A stretch of DNA of 64,000 bases, from positions 124,001 to 188,000 of the forward strand of contig NZ_BMFV01000002.1 in NCBI RefSeq assembly GCF_014639255.1. Direction: 5' to 3'. This stretch comes from Pullulanibacillus pueri (lineage in GTDB: Bacteria; Bacillota; Bacilli; Bacillales; Sporolactobacillaceae). Within the stretch, counting starts at the first letter, position 1. Every line of letters starts with the position of its first letter. Made by a program: the position numbers and the translations under genes. The notes beneath the pieces were generated by a model. The model was not told the origin of the DNA and made no database searches. It was given only the letters and a program-made list of their open reading frames with translations. Below, piece by piece: positions 17,686-25,986 of the stretch.

Positions 17686-17725
17686 AAAACAGGGGACCTG
17701 AGAAATTCCCAGGTCCCCTGTTTTT
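17686..17725. terminator. Bidirectional terminator, mainly for the amino-acid ABC operon
   Basis: AACAGGGGACCTG pairs with CAGGTCCCCTGTT around a short loop, with A-run and T-run flanks. It lies just after the stop of the minus-strand ATPase gene. Confidence 0.9.
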
Positions 17726-17735
17726 CCTATTTACT

Positions 17736-18458
17736 TTACAAAATCTTAGCAAGAAAACTTTTGGTCCGTTCTTCTTGTGCATTGGAAAAGATGTCTTGTG
17801 GGCTACCTTCTTCAACGATCATCCCATCGTCCATGAAGATAACACGATCTCCGACTTCGCGGGCAAAGCCCATTTCATGGGTGACAACGACCATCGTCAT
17901 CCCTTCACGTGCTAAGTCCTTCATGACCTGTAAAACCTCACCGACCATTTCTGGGTCTAAAGCTGATGTCGGTTCATCAAAGAGCATGACTTCAGGCTGC
18001 ATAGCTAAAGCACGGGCAATCGCGACCCTTTGCTGCTGTCCACCTGATAGTTCATCCGGATAGCTATCTTCTTTTCCAGAGAGACCTACCTTTTTTAGTA
18101 ATTCACGGGCCAGTGCATTACTCTCTTCCTTTGTTCGCTTCAGAACCTTACGTGGACCAATCGTAATATTTTCTAAAATCGTAAGGTGTTTAAAGAGATT
18201 AAATTGTTGAAACACCATGCCCACCTTTTGTTGTAGCATATGTAGCTTTGTTTTAGAATGAGTAAGTTCCATTCCGGCTATTTCGATATGACCACTTGTC
18301 GCAGTCTCTAGACCATTCAAGCAGCGTAAAAAAGTACTCTTACCACTTCCAGATGGCCCAATGACAACAACGACCTCTTTTTCATCAATATGGTTCGAAA
18401 TCCCCTTTAAAACCTCAAGCTTACCAAATGACTTATAAAGATCTTTAACGTTTATCAA
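17736..18458 (-). CDS. Polar amino-acid ABC transporter ATP-binding protein (GlnQ type)
   Basis: 240 residues with Walker [10 protein letters not shown] (about 33-41), Q-loop FQQFNLF, signature LSGGQQQR, Walker [13 protein letters not shown] and the switch His in VVTHEMGFA. The polar amino-acid subfamily is clear. It energises uptake together with the permease gene, with which it overlaps by 14 nt, and the binding protein. The substrate cannot be assigned between glutamine, arginine, cystine and related amino acids. Confidence 0.93.
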   Translation of the reverse strand: MINVKDLYKSFGKLEVLKGISNHIDEKEVVVVIGPSGSGKSTFLRCLNGLETATSGHIEIAGMELTHSKTKLHMLQQKVGMVFQQFNLFKHLTILENITIGPRKVLKRTKEESNALARELLKKVGLSGKEDSYPDELSGGQQQRVAIARALAMQPEVMLFDEPTSALDPEMVGEVLQVMKDLAREGMTMVVVTHEMGFAREVGDRVIFMDDGMIVEEGSPQDIFSNAQEERTKSFLAKIL

Positions 18459-19092
18459 CCTGGAACCTCCTCTCTAAATAAGAAGCGGTTTTTGAAACAG
18501 CAAAAATGATAATAAAATAAAGAATGGCACATACCCCGTAAAACTTAAATGAAGCAAACGTTGATGAAACCACAATTTCAGTTTTATAAAGTAATTCAAC
18601 AACACCTACTGGCGCCAACAGTGATGTATCTTTAATCGTTTGTGCTGCCTGGTTGACCATGGGTGGTATCATGCGCTTAAAGGCTTGGGGTAATACGATA
18701 TAACGCATCGTTTGAAATTTAGTCATTCCAATACTTGCGGCGGCTTCCTTTTGCCCACGATCAATACCAAGGATTCCTGCGCGAATGATTTCAGTTACAT
18801 AAGCGCCTTCATTTAAGGCTAAAGTCAAAGCCGTTGCAATCACTGGATAGTTTCTCTGACCAAACCAATCGTTTACCGGTAAAATAGCCGGTAAACCAAG
18901 TACAATGAAGAACAATTGAACCAACAGCGGTGTTGAACGGAACAGTTCAACATAAACCGTTGCAATCCAACGAAAAAGAAAAAAATTAGATAATCGCATC
19001 AAAGCCGCAATTAACCCAATAATGACCATAAGTATAATAGCAATAATGGAAAATTCCACTGTATATTTAAGACCACTTAACAAAACGTCCAT
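18445..19092 (-). CDS. Polar amino-acid ABC transporter permease
   Basis: At least 215 residues with about five membrane spans and the family loop [29 protein letters not shown]. The ATG at 19092 has no ribosome site. The frame stays open seven codons upstream to a CTG (19113) that has GGGAG 9 nt before it and adds LQIIWDN, a typical start of these permeases, so the true start may be this CTG. The gene follows the binding-protein gene after an intergenic hairpin. Confidence 0.9.
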   Translation of the reverse strand: MDVLLSGLKYTVEFSIIAIILMVIIGLIAALMRLSNFFLFRWIATVYVELFRSTPLLVQLFFIVLGLPAILPVNDWFGQRNYPVIATALTLALNEGAYVTEIIRAGILGIDRGQKEAAASIGMTKFQTMRYIVLPQAFKRMIPPMVNQAAQTIKDTSLLAPVGVVELLYKTEIVVSSTFASFKFYGVCAILYFIIIFAVSKTASYLERRFQVDKR

Positions 19093-19188
19093 GTTATCCC
19101 AAATGATTTGCAGAACCTATCGCTCCCTTCTTAAGTTGCCTTTTAGTCACTTTTCCGCGAATGTAGAAAAAGGGATCAAAGAGGAAAA

Positions 19189-19218
19189 CGATGTAGCATA
19201 GCTAAAGATGCTACATCG
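19189..19218 (-). terminator. Intercistronic hairpin in the ABC operon
   Basis: An 11-bp perfect stem (CGATGTAGCAT/ATGCTACATCG) with an 8-nt loop, followed on the minus strand by only four T residues. It lies 20 nt after the binding-protein stop and would lower read-through or stabilise the upstream message, giving excess binding protein. Confidence 0.6.
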
Positions 19219-19238
19219 CCAAATTACAGAGAAGCGTC

Positions 19239-20093
19239 TTAATCCTCAACCGCGACATCCTCAGGTGACTTCTCATCACTGACAACCCCACTTGTATCGT
19301 CACCAAAATACTTTTTGAACAACTTATCATAAGTGCCATCTTCTTTAATCTTAGCTAAACCATCATTAATTTTATCGAGAAGCTCTGGTTTCTTTTTGCT
19401 GACAGCAATCCCATAATATTCACCTGTTAGCAACCCACCGACCACTTTCACGTCTTTATGTTCAGATGTAAAGCTTGCATTGACGGGATTATCAAATAAA
19501 ACCGCATCTACCCCACCTGTCTCTAAGGTTTGGTAAGCTTCATCAATATTTTTGAATTGTTTAATGTCACTGTCCTTTATTCCGTGATCTTTCAAATAAT
19601 CAACAGAAGACGTTGCTTTTTTCGTGGCGACAAGATGCCCTTTTAAATCATCGACACTTTTGATTTTAGAATCATTCTTAACAAGAATCGATAATCCTGA
19701 TTTATAGTAGGCATTAGAGAAATCGACACTTTCCATCCGACTCGTTTTAATGGTGATACCTGCAACAGCAGCATCAATCGAATTGGTTGTCAAACTAGGA
19801 ATAAGACCGTCAAAAGGCATGGTTTTCGTCTCAACCTCTAACCCTTCTTCTTTGGCAATGGCTTTAATCATATCAATATCAAAACCAGTCACCTCACCAT
19901 TGGTTTCGGTTTCAAATGGTGGAAAAGTCGTGTCTGCTCCAACAAGGATTTTGGTGCTACTATCCCCACTACTGCTAGCTTTGTCAGAGCTGTCTTTCGC
20001 CGCAGTGTCCTTATCATTACTCGATCCACATCCGACGAGTAGTAAACTCAAGGCCACTAACATGATCATCGAAAGTAACATTTTTCGCTTCAA
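19239..20093 (-). CDS. Polar amino-acid ABC transporter substrate-binding lipoprotein
   Basis: 284 residues. Lipoprotein signal with lipobox LLLVGC (Cys about 22), a Ser/Asp/Lys linker, then a type II periplasmic-binding domain starting KILVGADTTFPPFE and containing GFDIDMIKAIA and VDAVLFDNPV. It captures the amino acid outside the membrane for the adjacent permease and ATPase. The start is TTG with GGGGGA about 7 nt upstream. A good SigA promoter lies 110-140 bp upstream. The acidic C-terminal tail (DEKSPEDVAVED) is unusual. Confidence 0.92.
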   Translation of the reverse strand: MKRKMLLSMIMLVALSLLLVGCGSSNDKDTAAKDSSDKASSSGDSSTKILVGADTTFPPFETETNGEVTGFDIDMIKAIAKEEGLEVETKTMPFDGLIPSLTTNSIDAAVAGITIKTSRMESVDFSNAYYKSGLSILVKNDSKIKSVDDLKGHLVATKKATSSVDYLKDHGIKDSDIKQFKNIDEAYQTLETGGVDAVLFDNPVNASFTSEHKDVKVVGGLLTGEYYGIAVSKKKPELLDKINDGLAKIKEDGTYDKLFKKYFGDDTSGVVSDEKSPEDVAVED

Positions 20094-20202
20094 AAATGAA
20101 TCCCCCTTTTTATATTCTTTTTGACCTCATATAAAAAAATAGATCTATAATAATCTATTTTTTACAAATAAACATATGAAGGTAATTATTAAGTCTATTT
20201 AA

Positions 20203-20231
20203 AATATACAAAAATATTGGAAGTTAGTCAA
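20203..20231 (-). promoter_or_regulatory. SigA promoter of the amino-acid ABC operon
   Basis: TTGACT (20231-20226), 17 nt, TATATT (20208-20203) on the minus strand. The predicted start is near 20196, leaving a leader of about 100 nt. A 22-nt-loop palindrome GAAGTTAG/CTAACTTC (20220-20257) overlaps the -35 and may be an operator. Confidence 0.7.
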
Positions 20232-20261
20232 CAACTTTGGTATAAAAAGCTAACTTCAAAA

Positions 20262-20310
20262 GAAAAGGTCTTTAAAGTTTATGAGTGAACTTCCAATAAA
20301 GAACCTTTTC
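20262..20310. promoter_or_regulatory. Strong bulged hairpin upstream of the ABC promoter, unknown role
   Basis: GAAAAGGT/ACCTTTTC, CTTTA/TAAAG and AAGTT/AACTT nest into one 18-bp bulged stem. It lies upstream of the -35, so it is not a leader of the ABC operon. It could terminate an unseen transcript or bind a regulator. Confidence 0.4.
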
Positions 20311-20410
20311 TATTCACTAAATCTAATAAACTTCACACATCCTTTTATTTTTTATAGAGAGGTCATAAACGTTGACCTTATAGATCTTCCTTAATGCTAT
20401 ATTCTTATAA

Positions 20411-21060
20411 GAAAAACCTGGCGTAAAAGCATGCGCGGTCCTCATTCAGTTGGGTATTAAAAAGTTTTTTACCAAAATGCTTCTTCAGTATCAAGTGGAT
20501 TAGAGCGGAAGGCGCGAGATTCGGAACATTTATACCGAGTGTGTTCCTCAGCGCGCTGACTCACGGATGCCTAAACTAGAGTCCTGCGGGAACGGGGCCA
20601 GCGTGACTTTACGAGTAAACGTCGAGTTGATCCGAGAAAGCTGGCGACGAAGCAATACGCGTCGACGCAGGGACAGGGGACTTTTAATCATAAATACTTT
20701 GGAACACACAGATTAACCATCCCAAAATGAGCTGAGGCCACTAAGGACGATCCGTTAAAATCGTCGCGTCATCAAGGAACTTCGGCTAAACCCGTCACGC
20801 CCGTGTGACACCACCGAAGCTAGCACCTCAACCACCCCAAAAAGTAAAGGGCACTTTTCGGGGACCCCGATTACCACCCCAAAAAGTAAAGGGCACTTTT
20901 CGGGGACCCCGATGGCGTCGCACACCGATCCTACCCACATCAAAAAATCGTAAGAACACGATTTTTCTGCGAGGACTAATCTCTTAGACGCTTTCCTCGT
21001 TGGCATGAGGAAAGCGAGCGTTCTGAAGCGGAAATCCACACCGTCCACCGTCCTAATGAC
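20411..21060 (+). repeat. Mosaic intergenic repeat, long copy
   Basis: It starts with the GTCCTCATTCAGTTGGG and CAAAATGCTTC modules of the short copies, continues through GTGGATTAGAGCGGAAGGCGCG, then carries extra palindromic modules (GGAACA/TGTTCC, TCAGCGCGCTGA, GACTC/GAGTC), the ATACTTTGGAACAC and AGCTGAGGCC modules, two 42-bp hairpin units (20831-20914) and the GAGGAAAGCGAGCG end. The inverted copy at 36.0-36.5 kb is homologous over about 500 bp. Confidence 0.9.
20831..20914. repeat. 42-bp tandem hairpin repeat, two units
   Basis: Two units identical to each other, in phase with the four-unit array at 13652-13819 and in the same context (GCTAGCACCTCAACC before it). Confidence 0.9.
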
Positions 21061-21085
21061 TAAACTTTTTGCTTGCTTATTCCTC

Positions 21086-21134
21086 AAAAAAAAAAAAAAC
21101 GGCAGCAAGTCCGCAAAAGGACTTTGACTGCCGT
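21086..21134 (-). terminator. Terminator of the YceI gene
   Basis: ACGGCAG...AAGTCC pairs with GGACTT...CTGCCGT and the minus strand continues with at least 12 T residues. Confidence 0.9.
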
Positions 21135-21192
21135 CCCCTCTCAGAAGCCTATGTATGGAAGCAGGCTCCTACAATTTTAAAACTCTATTTTA

Positions 21193-21723
21193 TTATTCTG
21201 GTTTTGCTTCAATTTCAAGAGAAAGTTTCACGTCATCCCCAACGAGAACGCCGCCAGTTTCCAAAGTGGTATTCCAGGTTAATCCAAAGTCACTGCGACT
21301 TATTTTTCCTGTCGCGCTAAAGCCTGCCACTTGGTTCCCCCAAGGATCTTGCCCTTGACCTTCAAAAGTAACCGCAAAAGTGACGGGTTTCGTGACGCCA
21401 TGAAGGGAAACGTCACCTGTAACATCATATTCATCATCAGAAGTCTTTACAATTTTGGTTGACTTGAAGGTAATTTTAGGATACTTTTCAACATCAAAGA
21501 AATCAGCAGATTTTAAATGATTATCTCGATCTTGATTACGTGTATCAATACTTTCTAAATCGATGTTAAATGTGATATCAGCGGTCGTAAGATCGGTTGG
21601 ATCCGCTTCGATAGTTGCATCGAAATTATGGAAAGTTCCTTTGACCTTAGAGACCATCATATGTTTTACTGAAAAATCAACGCTTGAATGTGTTTCATCA
21701 ATAACCCATTTTGTTTTCGCCAT
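21193..21723 (-). CDS. YceI family lipocalin-like protein
   Basis: 176 residues, starting TKWVIDETHSSVDFSVKHMMVSKVKGTF, the typical YceI opening. Later motifs are NRDNHLKSADFFDVEKYP and FSATGKISRSDFGL. YceI proteins are beta-barrels that bind polyisoprenoid-like lipids. There is no signal peptide here, as in many Firmicutes members. GGAGG is 9 nt upstream of 21723. It is divergent from an HxlR regulator whose likely operator lies between them, so it is a plausible target of that regulator. Confidence 0.92.
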   Translation of the reverse strand: MAKTKWVIDETHSSVDFSVKHMMVSKVKGTFHNFDATIEADPTDLTTADITFNIDLESIDTRNQDRDNHLKSADFFDVEKYPKITFKSTKIVKTSDDEYDVTGDVSLHGVTKPVTFAVTFEGQGQDPWGNQVAGFSATGKISRSDFGLTWNTTLETGGVLVGDDVKLSLEIEAKPE

Positions 21724-21765
21724 GTTTATTAGCCTCCACAACACTTTATTATTTTATGTCATCTT

Positions 21766-21780
21766 GTTACTTTTCGTAAC
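21766..21780. promoter_or_regulatory. Inverted repeat between yceI and the HxlR regulator
   Basis: GTTAC-N5-GTAAC lies 43 bp upstream of the yceI start and about 120 bp from the regulator start. Position and symmetry suit a dimeric MarR/HxlR-type regulator. Binding is inferred. Confidence 0.4.
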
Positions 21781-21898
21781 TTAATATATAATGATAACAG
21801 AAGGATGTCAAGACATTTATTAAAAAGATTTTTATTTGCTCTTATAATGCCTTAAATTCTAAAAAAAGTGTTATAATGAATAGAGATGAGGTGATCAT

Positions 21899-22243
21899 AT
21901 GAAGCATTCTGAACTTTGTCCGCGTTTTGAAAAAGGCATGGGTCTACTAAGTAAACGTTGGACGGGTTTAATCATTAATCAGCTACTTTTAGGACCTCAG
22001 CGATTTTGTGAAATAGAATCGTCTCTCCCTATAAGCGGAAGACTGCTTTCAGAACGGCTGAAGGATTTAGAACGCGAGGGCATCGCAAATAGGGTTGTCT
22101 TTCCTGAAACGCCAGTCCGTGTAGAATATTCCTTAACTCAAAAAGGCCAGGCTTTACAGCCGGTAATTGAAAGTATCCAAGAATGGTCACATGATTGGAT
22201 CGAATTAGAGGATGAAACTCAATCTCATACTGAATCTCTATAA
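21899..22243 (+). CDS. HxlR-family (YodB/HypR-like) transcriptional regulator
   Basis: 114 residues forming a winged helix: CPRFEKGMGLLSKRWTGLII, then RFCEIESSLPISGRLLSERLKDLE and a wing at PVRVEYSLTQKG. Cys7 occupies the place of the conserved redox-active cysteine of YodB/CatR/HypR, so it may sense quinones or electrophiles by thiol modification. GAGGTG precedes the ATG. It diverges from yceI. Confidence 0.88.
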   Translation: MKHSELCPRFEKGMGLLSKRWTGLIINQLLLGPQRFCEIESSLPISGRLLSERLKDLEREGIANRVVFPETPVRVEYSLTQKGQALQPVIESIQEWSHDWIELEDETQSHTESL

Positions 22244-22257
22244 CATTCAGAGTATAG

Positions 22258-22295
22258 AAAAGGCTTACTGTTTACAGATGACAGTAAGCCTTTTT
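22258..22295 (+). terminator. Terminator of the HxlR regulator
   Basis: A 14-bp perfect stem (AAAAGGCTTACTGT and its complement) with a 9-nt loop and a T-run. Confidence 0.92.
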
Positions 22296-22310
22296 AAGCA
22301 CCAAAATCGG

Positions 22311-22355
22311 AAAAAGGCGACTCATAAATTCAATTAATGAATGTCGAGTCGCCTT
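22311..22355 (-). terminator. Terminator of the universal stress protein gene
   Basis: AAGGCGACTC and GAGTCGCCTT pair; on the minus strand the stem is followed by five T residues. It lies about 80 nt after the stop. Confidence 0.8.
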
Positions 22356-22433
22356 GTAGAAATCAATGGCTAAGTTTACAGAGACTCCCCATTAAAAGGG
22401 GCTTTATCAGTGTTCTCTTTATGATCACACTCT

Positions 22434-22877
22434 CTACTTCACAATAAGAACAGGACAAGTGGCATGTTGTGCGACATAATGGCTCACGCTACCTAAGAAA
22501 ACTTCTTGTAGTTTGTTAAGTCCTCTATTTCCTAAAATAATTAAATCAAATTCTTTCTCTTTCGCATACCGAACAATTTCCTCACCAGGATCTCCTTCAA
22601 GAAGTAACGTTGTCACTTTATTGGGGAGGCTAATCGTTTTTTTCACTTCATCTAATTGATTCAGCACTTCATTTTTTATGGTCTCATTAAGTTCGGTATA
22701 ATCGATATACACACTTTCTGGGAAAAAGCGGGGGTGAATCTCCTTCTTATTAACCGACAAGATCTCTAATTCAATGGCTTCATTCAAACGTGCAATAGTT
22801 TCCGCCTTTTTGAGCGCATGCTCACTCATTTCGGAACCATCATAAGCGACTAAGATTTTTGTTGCAAGTGGACTCAT
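22434..22877 (-). CDS. Universal stress protein, UspA family
   Basis: 147 residues from ATG 22877 (GGAAG 8 nt upstream). N-terminal KILVAYDGSEMSEHALKKA and the C-terminal ATP-binding motif GNRGLNKLQEVFLGSVSHYVAQHATCPVLIVK, with G-x2-G-x9-G(S) spacing, define an ATP-binding UspA. Its promoter has a perfect -10 and an exact Fnr-type box at -41.5, so it is probably induced at low oxygen. It is divergent from the hybrid kinase gene and shares the control region with it. Confidence 0.92.
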   Translation of the reverse strand: MSPLATKILVAYDGSEMSEHALKKAETIARLNEAIELEILSVNKKEIHPRFFPESVYIDYTELNETIKNEVLNQLDEVKKTISLPNKVTTLLLEGDPGEEIVRYAKEKEFDLIILGNRGLNKLQEVFLGSVSHYVAQHATCPVLIVK

Positions 22878-23008
22878 TGTCATGACTTCCTTTCAATGGA
22901 CATTCACATTTTTTAAGATCTCACTTCGACCATTCTCCTCTTTCAGGGCGATATCACTCCATACGTGACATCCAAGGGTAGAGAGGGCCTTCTTGTTCTT
23001 CCATTTTT

Positions 23009-23051
23009 ATTATAGAACTGGCATTTAAATTTCTTTGTGACTTATATCACA
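23009..23051 (-). promoter_or_regulatory. uspA promoter with Fnr-type box at -41.5
   Basis: The minus strand has TATAAT (23014-23009) with no good -35, and the perfect palindrome TGTGA-CTTATA-TCACA at 23036-23051. The predicted start is near 23002, so the box centre is at -41.5, the class II activator position. The same box lies about 110 bp before the hybrid kinase start. Confidence 0.75.
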
Positions 23052-23159
23052 TAGAGGATTAAATAAAGTGAAGATCTGACCAATATTTGAGATTTACTGC
23101 CCATCATGTAAAATAAGGAAAGACAGGTCTAGTGAATGAAAATCAGGGAGTTTGAACAT

Positions 23160-25928
23160 ATGACAGAGGAAAAGCAAAAGCTATCACAAAATGAACAAAT
23201 TGCCCAGCTTGTTCTGGATAACGTTTTAGATGGGATTATTACGATCAATCATCACGGGATTATCCAATCCTTCAACCCTGCAGCGGAACACATTTTTGGA
23301 TATAAGGCCTCTGAGGCGATTGGCCAAAACGTGAGTATCCTTATGCCCGAGCCGTATCACAGCCACCATAATCATTATATTGAGAATTATTTACGGACGG
23401 GTGAGGCTAAAATCATAGGCATTGGTCGCGAAGTTATGGGCCAGCGCCAGGATGGAAGTCTTTTCCCTATGGATCTCGCTGTGACACAATTTATTGTAAA
23501 TGGAACCCCTCAATTTGTCGGTATAATCCAAGATATTACCCAGCGAAAAGAAACAGAGGCCGCCCTTAAGAATGCACTACAAAACAGCTTCCGAACCACT
23601 GTGAAAAATTTACAGAATATCGTTTTTAAATATGAAAAAAATGATAACAATCAATTCATCTTTACCTTATCAGAGGGAAAATTAGGCCAGGCACTGGGCC
23701 TTGTGACTGAGGAAGTCAAAGGGCTGCCTTTGGAGCGTGTTTTCCCAGAAAAACTAGCGGATAAACTGAAGGTCCATTTTCAAAAAGCTCTCGACGGTGA
23801 AAATGTTCAATATGAAATGGTCTATAAAAATAAAACAATCCACGTGTCACTGTCACCCATTATTGAGAATGGAAAAGTGAGTGAAGTGGCGGGTTCTGGT
23901 ACAGATATCACATATTTAAAAAGAATAGAAAGAGAGCTTTCAACTGCCCGGGATCAAGCTCTCGAGGCTTCCGAACTTAAAAGTGAATTTCTTGCCAATA
24001 TGAGTCATGAAATCCGAACACCAATGAACGGCATTATCGGAGTGACCGACCTCTTATTAGAAACACCACTGAGCGAGGAACAACAGGAGTTTGTTAACAT
24101 CATTCACCACTCCTCGCAAGCTTTGCTCACCATTATTAATGATATCTTGGATTTTTCAAAAATGGAGGCTGGAAAGCTCAAGATTGAGTCGATTAGCTTT
24201 GACCTCCCGGCTATTGTAGAAGGTATTGCCGAAATATTGCTTTCTAAGGCTCACGCAAAAGGACTGACTTTGCTGACATATATTGACCCCAGCATCCCTA
24301 AACTCGTCTGTGGTGACGCCATACGTTTACGTCAAATTTTATTAAATTTAGTAGATAATGCCATCAAGTTCACCCCTGAAGGCCAAGTGGTGATCAAAGC
24401 ACAGTTAAGGGCCACCCAAAAACACCGCATTCATGTTCACTTTACAGTCAGCGATACTGGGATAGGGATCACTGAAGAAGAAAAGGGACGGCTCTTTCAT
24501 CCTTTTGTCCAAGCTGACGGATCAACGACTCGTAAATATGGGGGGACTGGACTCGGCCTGGCGATCTCTAAACGACTCGTGGAGTTAATGGGTGGAGAAA
24601 TTGGACTTGATAGCATAAAAGGAAAAGGAACAACCTTTTGGTTCACCCTACCTTTAAAGCTGGATACTCAAACAAGTCCAGTGGATCTCCTAAACTTAGA
24701 AAAACAATATCAATCTTTACGGATACTTATTATCGATGACTCTCCAACAGAAGCAACCATCATAAAACAATATTTGGATTCATGGGGCATGACGAGTGAA
24801 CATGTCGATAATGGCATCGACGCTCTCACATTATTAAAACAAGGGATCACTCATCATCAGCCTTATGACATTGCTATCGTTAATATTAAGGCATCAGGAT
24901 TGGATAGTTTCTCATTTGCTCATATCGTACAAACAGATCCCTATTTATCTCGAACACGCTTAATTTATTTAAATAAGATTGACGAGAAGAATATTAAACA
25001 AGAAGCCTTAAATAATGGTTTTGCAGCGCTCATAAACCAACCCATTAAGCAATCGCAATTATTGGATTGTCTTGTCACATTAGTAAATGAAAAGTCTGTA
25101 AACCAGCCAGCCGAGTCGGTGCCGAACCCCGCCAAGGAGCATGAAGCGATAGTAGTGAATAAAGCTGAGATCCTACTTGTTGAGGATCATCCTGTTAACC
25201 AAAAGGTGGCTCAATTCCAACTCAAAAAACTTGGGTTTCATGTGGAAACAGCCTCAAATGGAAGAGAAGCTATTCAAAAGCTTGAAGAAAATCATTACGC
25301 GATGATCCTTATGGATATCCAAATGCCTGAAATGGATGGTATAGAAGCGACCCAGAAGATACGATCGATGGATCCAAGCATAGCAAAAACCCCTATTATC
25401 GCTATGACTGCAAACGCCTTACCTACTGATAAAGAGAAATACCTATTAGCAGGTATGGATGATTATATTAGCAAACCCGTGAAACTCGCGGAGCTTCATG
25501 GGGTATTAGAAAAATGGTTAAATCATTCTAAGGCGCGAATCCCTAAAAAGAATAGTGAGGCGACATCTGAAAGCACCGAGGATCAGGTTCCCCCTATTGA
25601 TCTTGAGCAACTCAAAAACACATATGGTGAGGATCCTGAGATCTTAAAAGAATTTCTAAGTGTCTTTCTGGAATCCACCCCTGACTATTTGGACCAACTC
25701 GCTGACGCGATCAGAAACCAGGATGATTCAGCCATTAGAGACATTGCCCATGGCTTAAAAGGATCGGGAAGCGTGATAGAGGCTAAAAAGTTTACAATGC
25801 TTTGTGAACGCATTGAAAAAAAGACTATCGCCTTACAATTGGACTCTCTATCACATGATTATCAAGCGCTGTTACAAGCCTTTGATAACATTAAAAAATT
25901 TGTAGAGGAAATAAGCCTAAACAAATAA
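23160..25928 (+). CDS. Hybrid sensor histidine kinase with FixL-like PAS, two receivers and HPt
   Basis: 922 residues from 23160 (GGGAG 9 nt upstream); residue numbers here count from an ATG 8 codons earlier at 23136. No membrane segment. PAS at about 20-140 resembles FixL: His78 aligns with the haem-ligand His200 of Bradyrhizobium FixL and Arg98 (IIGIGR) with Arg220. A second PAS-like region spans about 150-265. HisKA has His291 (NMSHEIRTP); HATPase motifs are NLVDNAIKF, DTGIGI and GGTGLGLAIS. Receiver 1 (529-650) has Asn584 where the phospho-Asp should be. Receiver 2 (678-797) is intact (Asp728, MDIQMPEMDG). The HPt domain has His873. Likely a cytoplasmic gas or redox sensor. Confidence 0.9.
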   Translation: MTEEKQKLSQNEQIAQLVLDNVLDGIITINHHGIIQSFNPAAEHIFGYKASEAIGQNVSILMPEPYHSHHNHYIENYLRTGEAKIIGIGREVMGQRQDGSLFPMDLAVTQFIVNGTPQFVGIIQDITQRKETEAALKNALQNSFRTTVKNLQNIVFKYEKNDNNQFIFTLSEGKLGQALGLVTEEVKGLPLERVFPEKLADKLKVHFQKALDGENVQYEMVYKNKTIHVSLSPIIENGKVSEVAGSGTDITYLKRIERELSTARDQALEASELKSEFLANMSHEIRTPMNGIIGVTDLLLETPLSEEQQEFVNIIHHSSQALLTIINDILDFSKMEAGKLKIESISFDLPAIVEGIAEILLSKAHAKGLTLLTYIDPSIPKLVCGDAIRLRQILLNLVDNAIKFTPEGQVVIKAQLRATQKHRIHVHFTVSDTGIGITEEEKGRLFHPFVQADGSTTRKYGGTGLGLAISKRLVELMGGEIGLDSIKGKGTTFWFTLPLKLDTQTSPVDLLNLEKQYQSLRILIIDDSPTEATIIKQYLDSWGMTSEHVDNGIDALTLLKQGITHHQPYDIAIVNIKASGLDSFSFAHIVQTDPYLSRTRLIYLNKIDEKNIKQEALNNGFAALINQPIKQSQLLDCLVTLVNEKSVNQPAESVPNPAKEHEAIVVNKAEILLVEDHPVNQKVAQFQLKKLGFHVETASNGREAIQKLEENHYAMILMDIQMPEMDGIEATQKIRSMDPSIAKTPIIAMTANALPTDKEKYLLAGMDDYISKPVKLAELHGVLEKWLNHSKARIPKKNSEATSESTEDQVPPIDLEQLKNTYGEDPEILKEFLSVFLESTPDYLDQLADAIRNQDDSAIRDIAHGLKGSGSVIEAKKFTMLCERIEKKTIALQLDSLSHDYQALLQAFDNIKKFVEEISLNK

Positions 25929-25986
25929 GCAGGCTAAAAAGCCTGCTTCAATCAAGAGCATCAGGGATTTCCCTGATACTCTTCTT
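25929..25986. terminator. Two hairpins between convergent kinase and regulator genes
   Basis: GCAGGCT/AGCCTGC follows the kinase stop directly. A second stem, ATCAGGGA/TCCCTGAT extended by AAGAG/CTCTT, overlaps the stop of the opposing regulator gene. Both can end transcription from either side. Confidence 0.75.
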
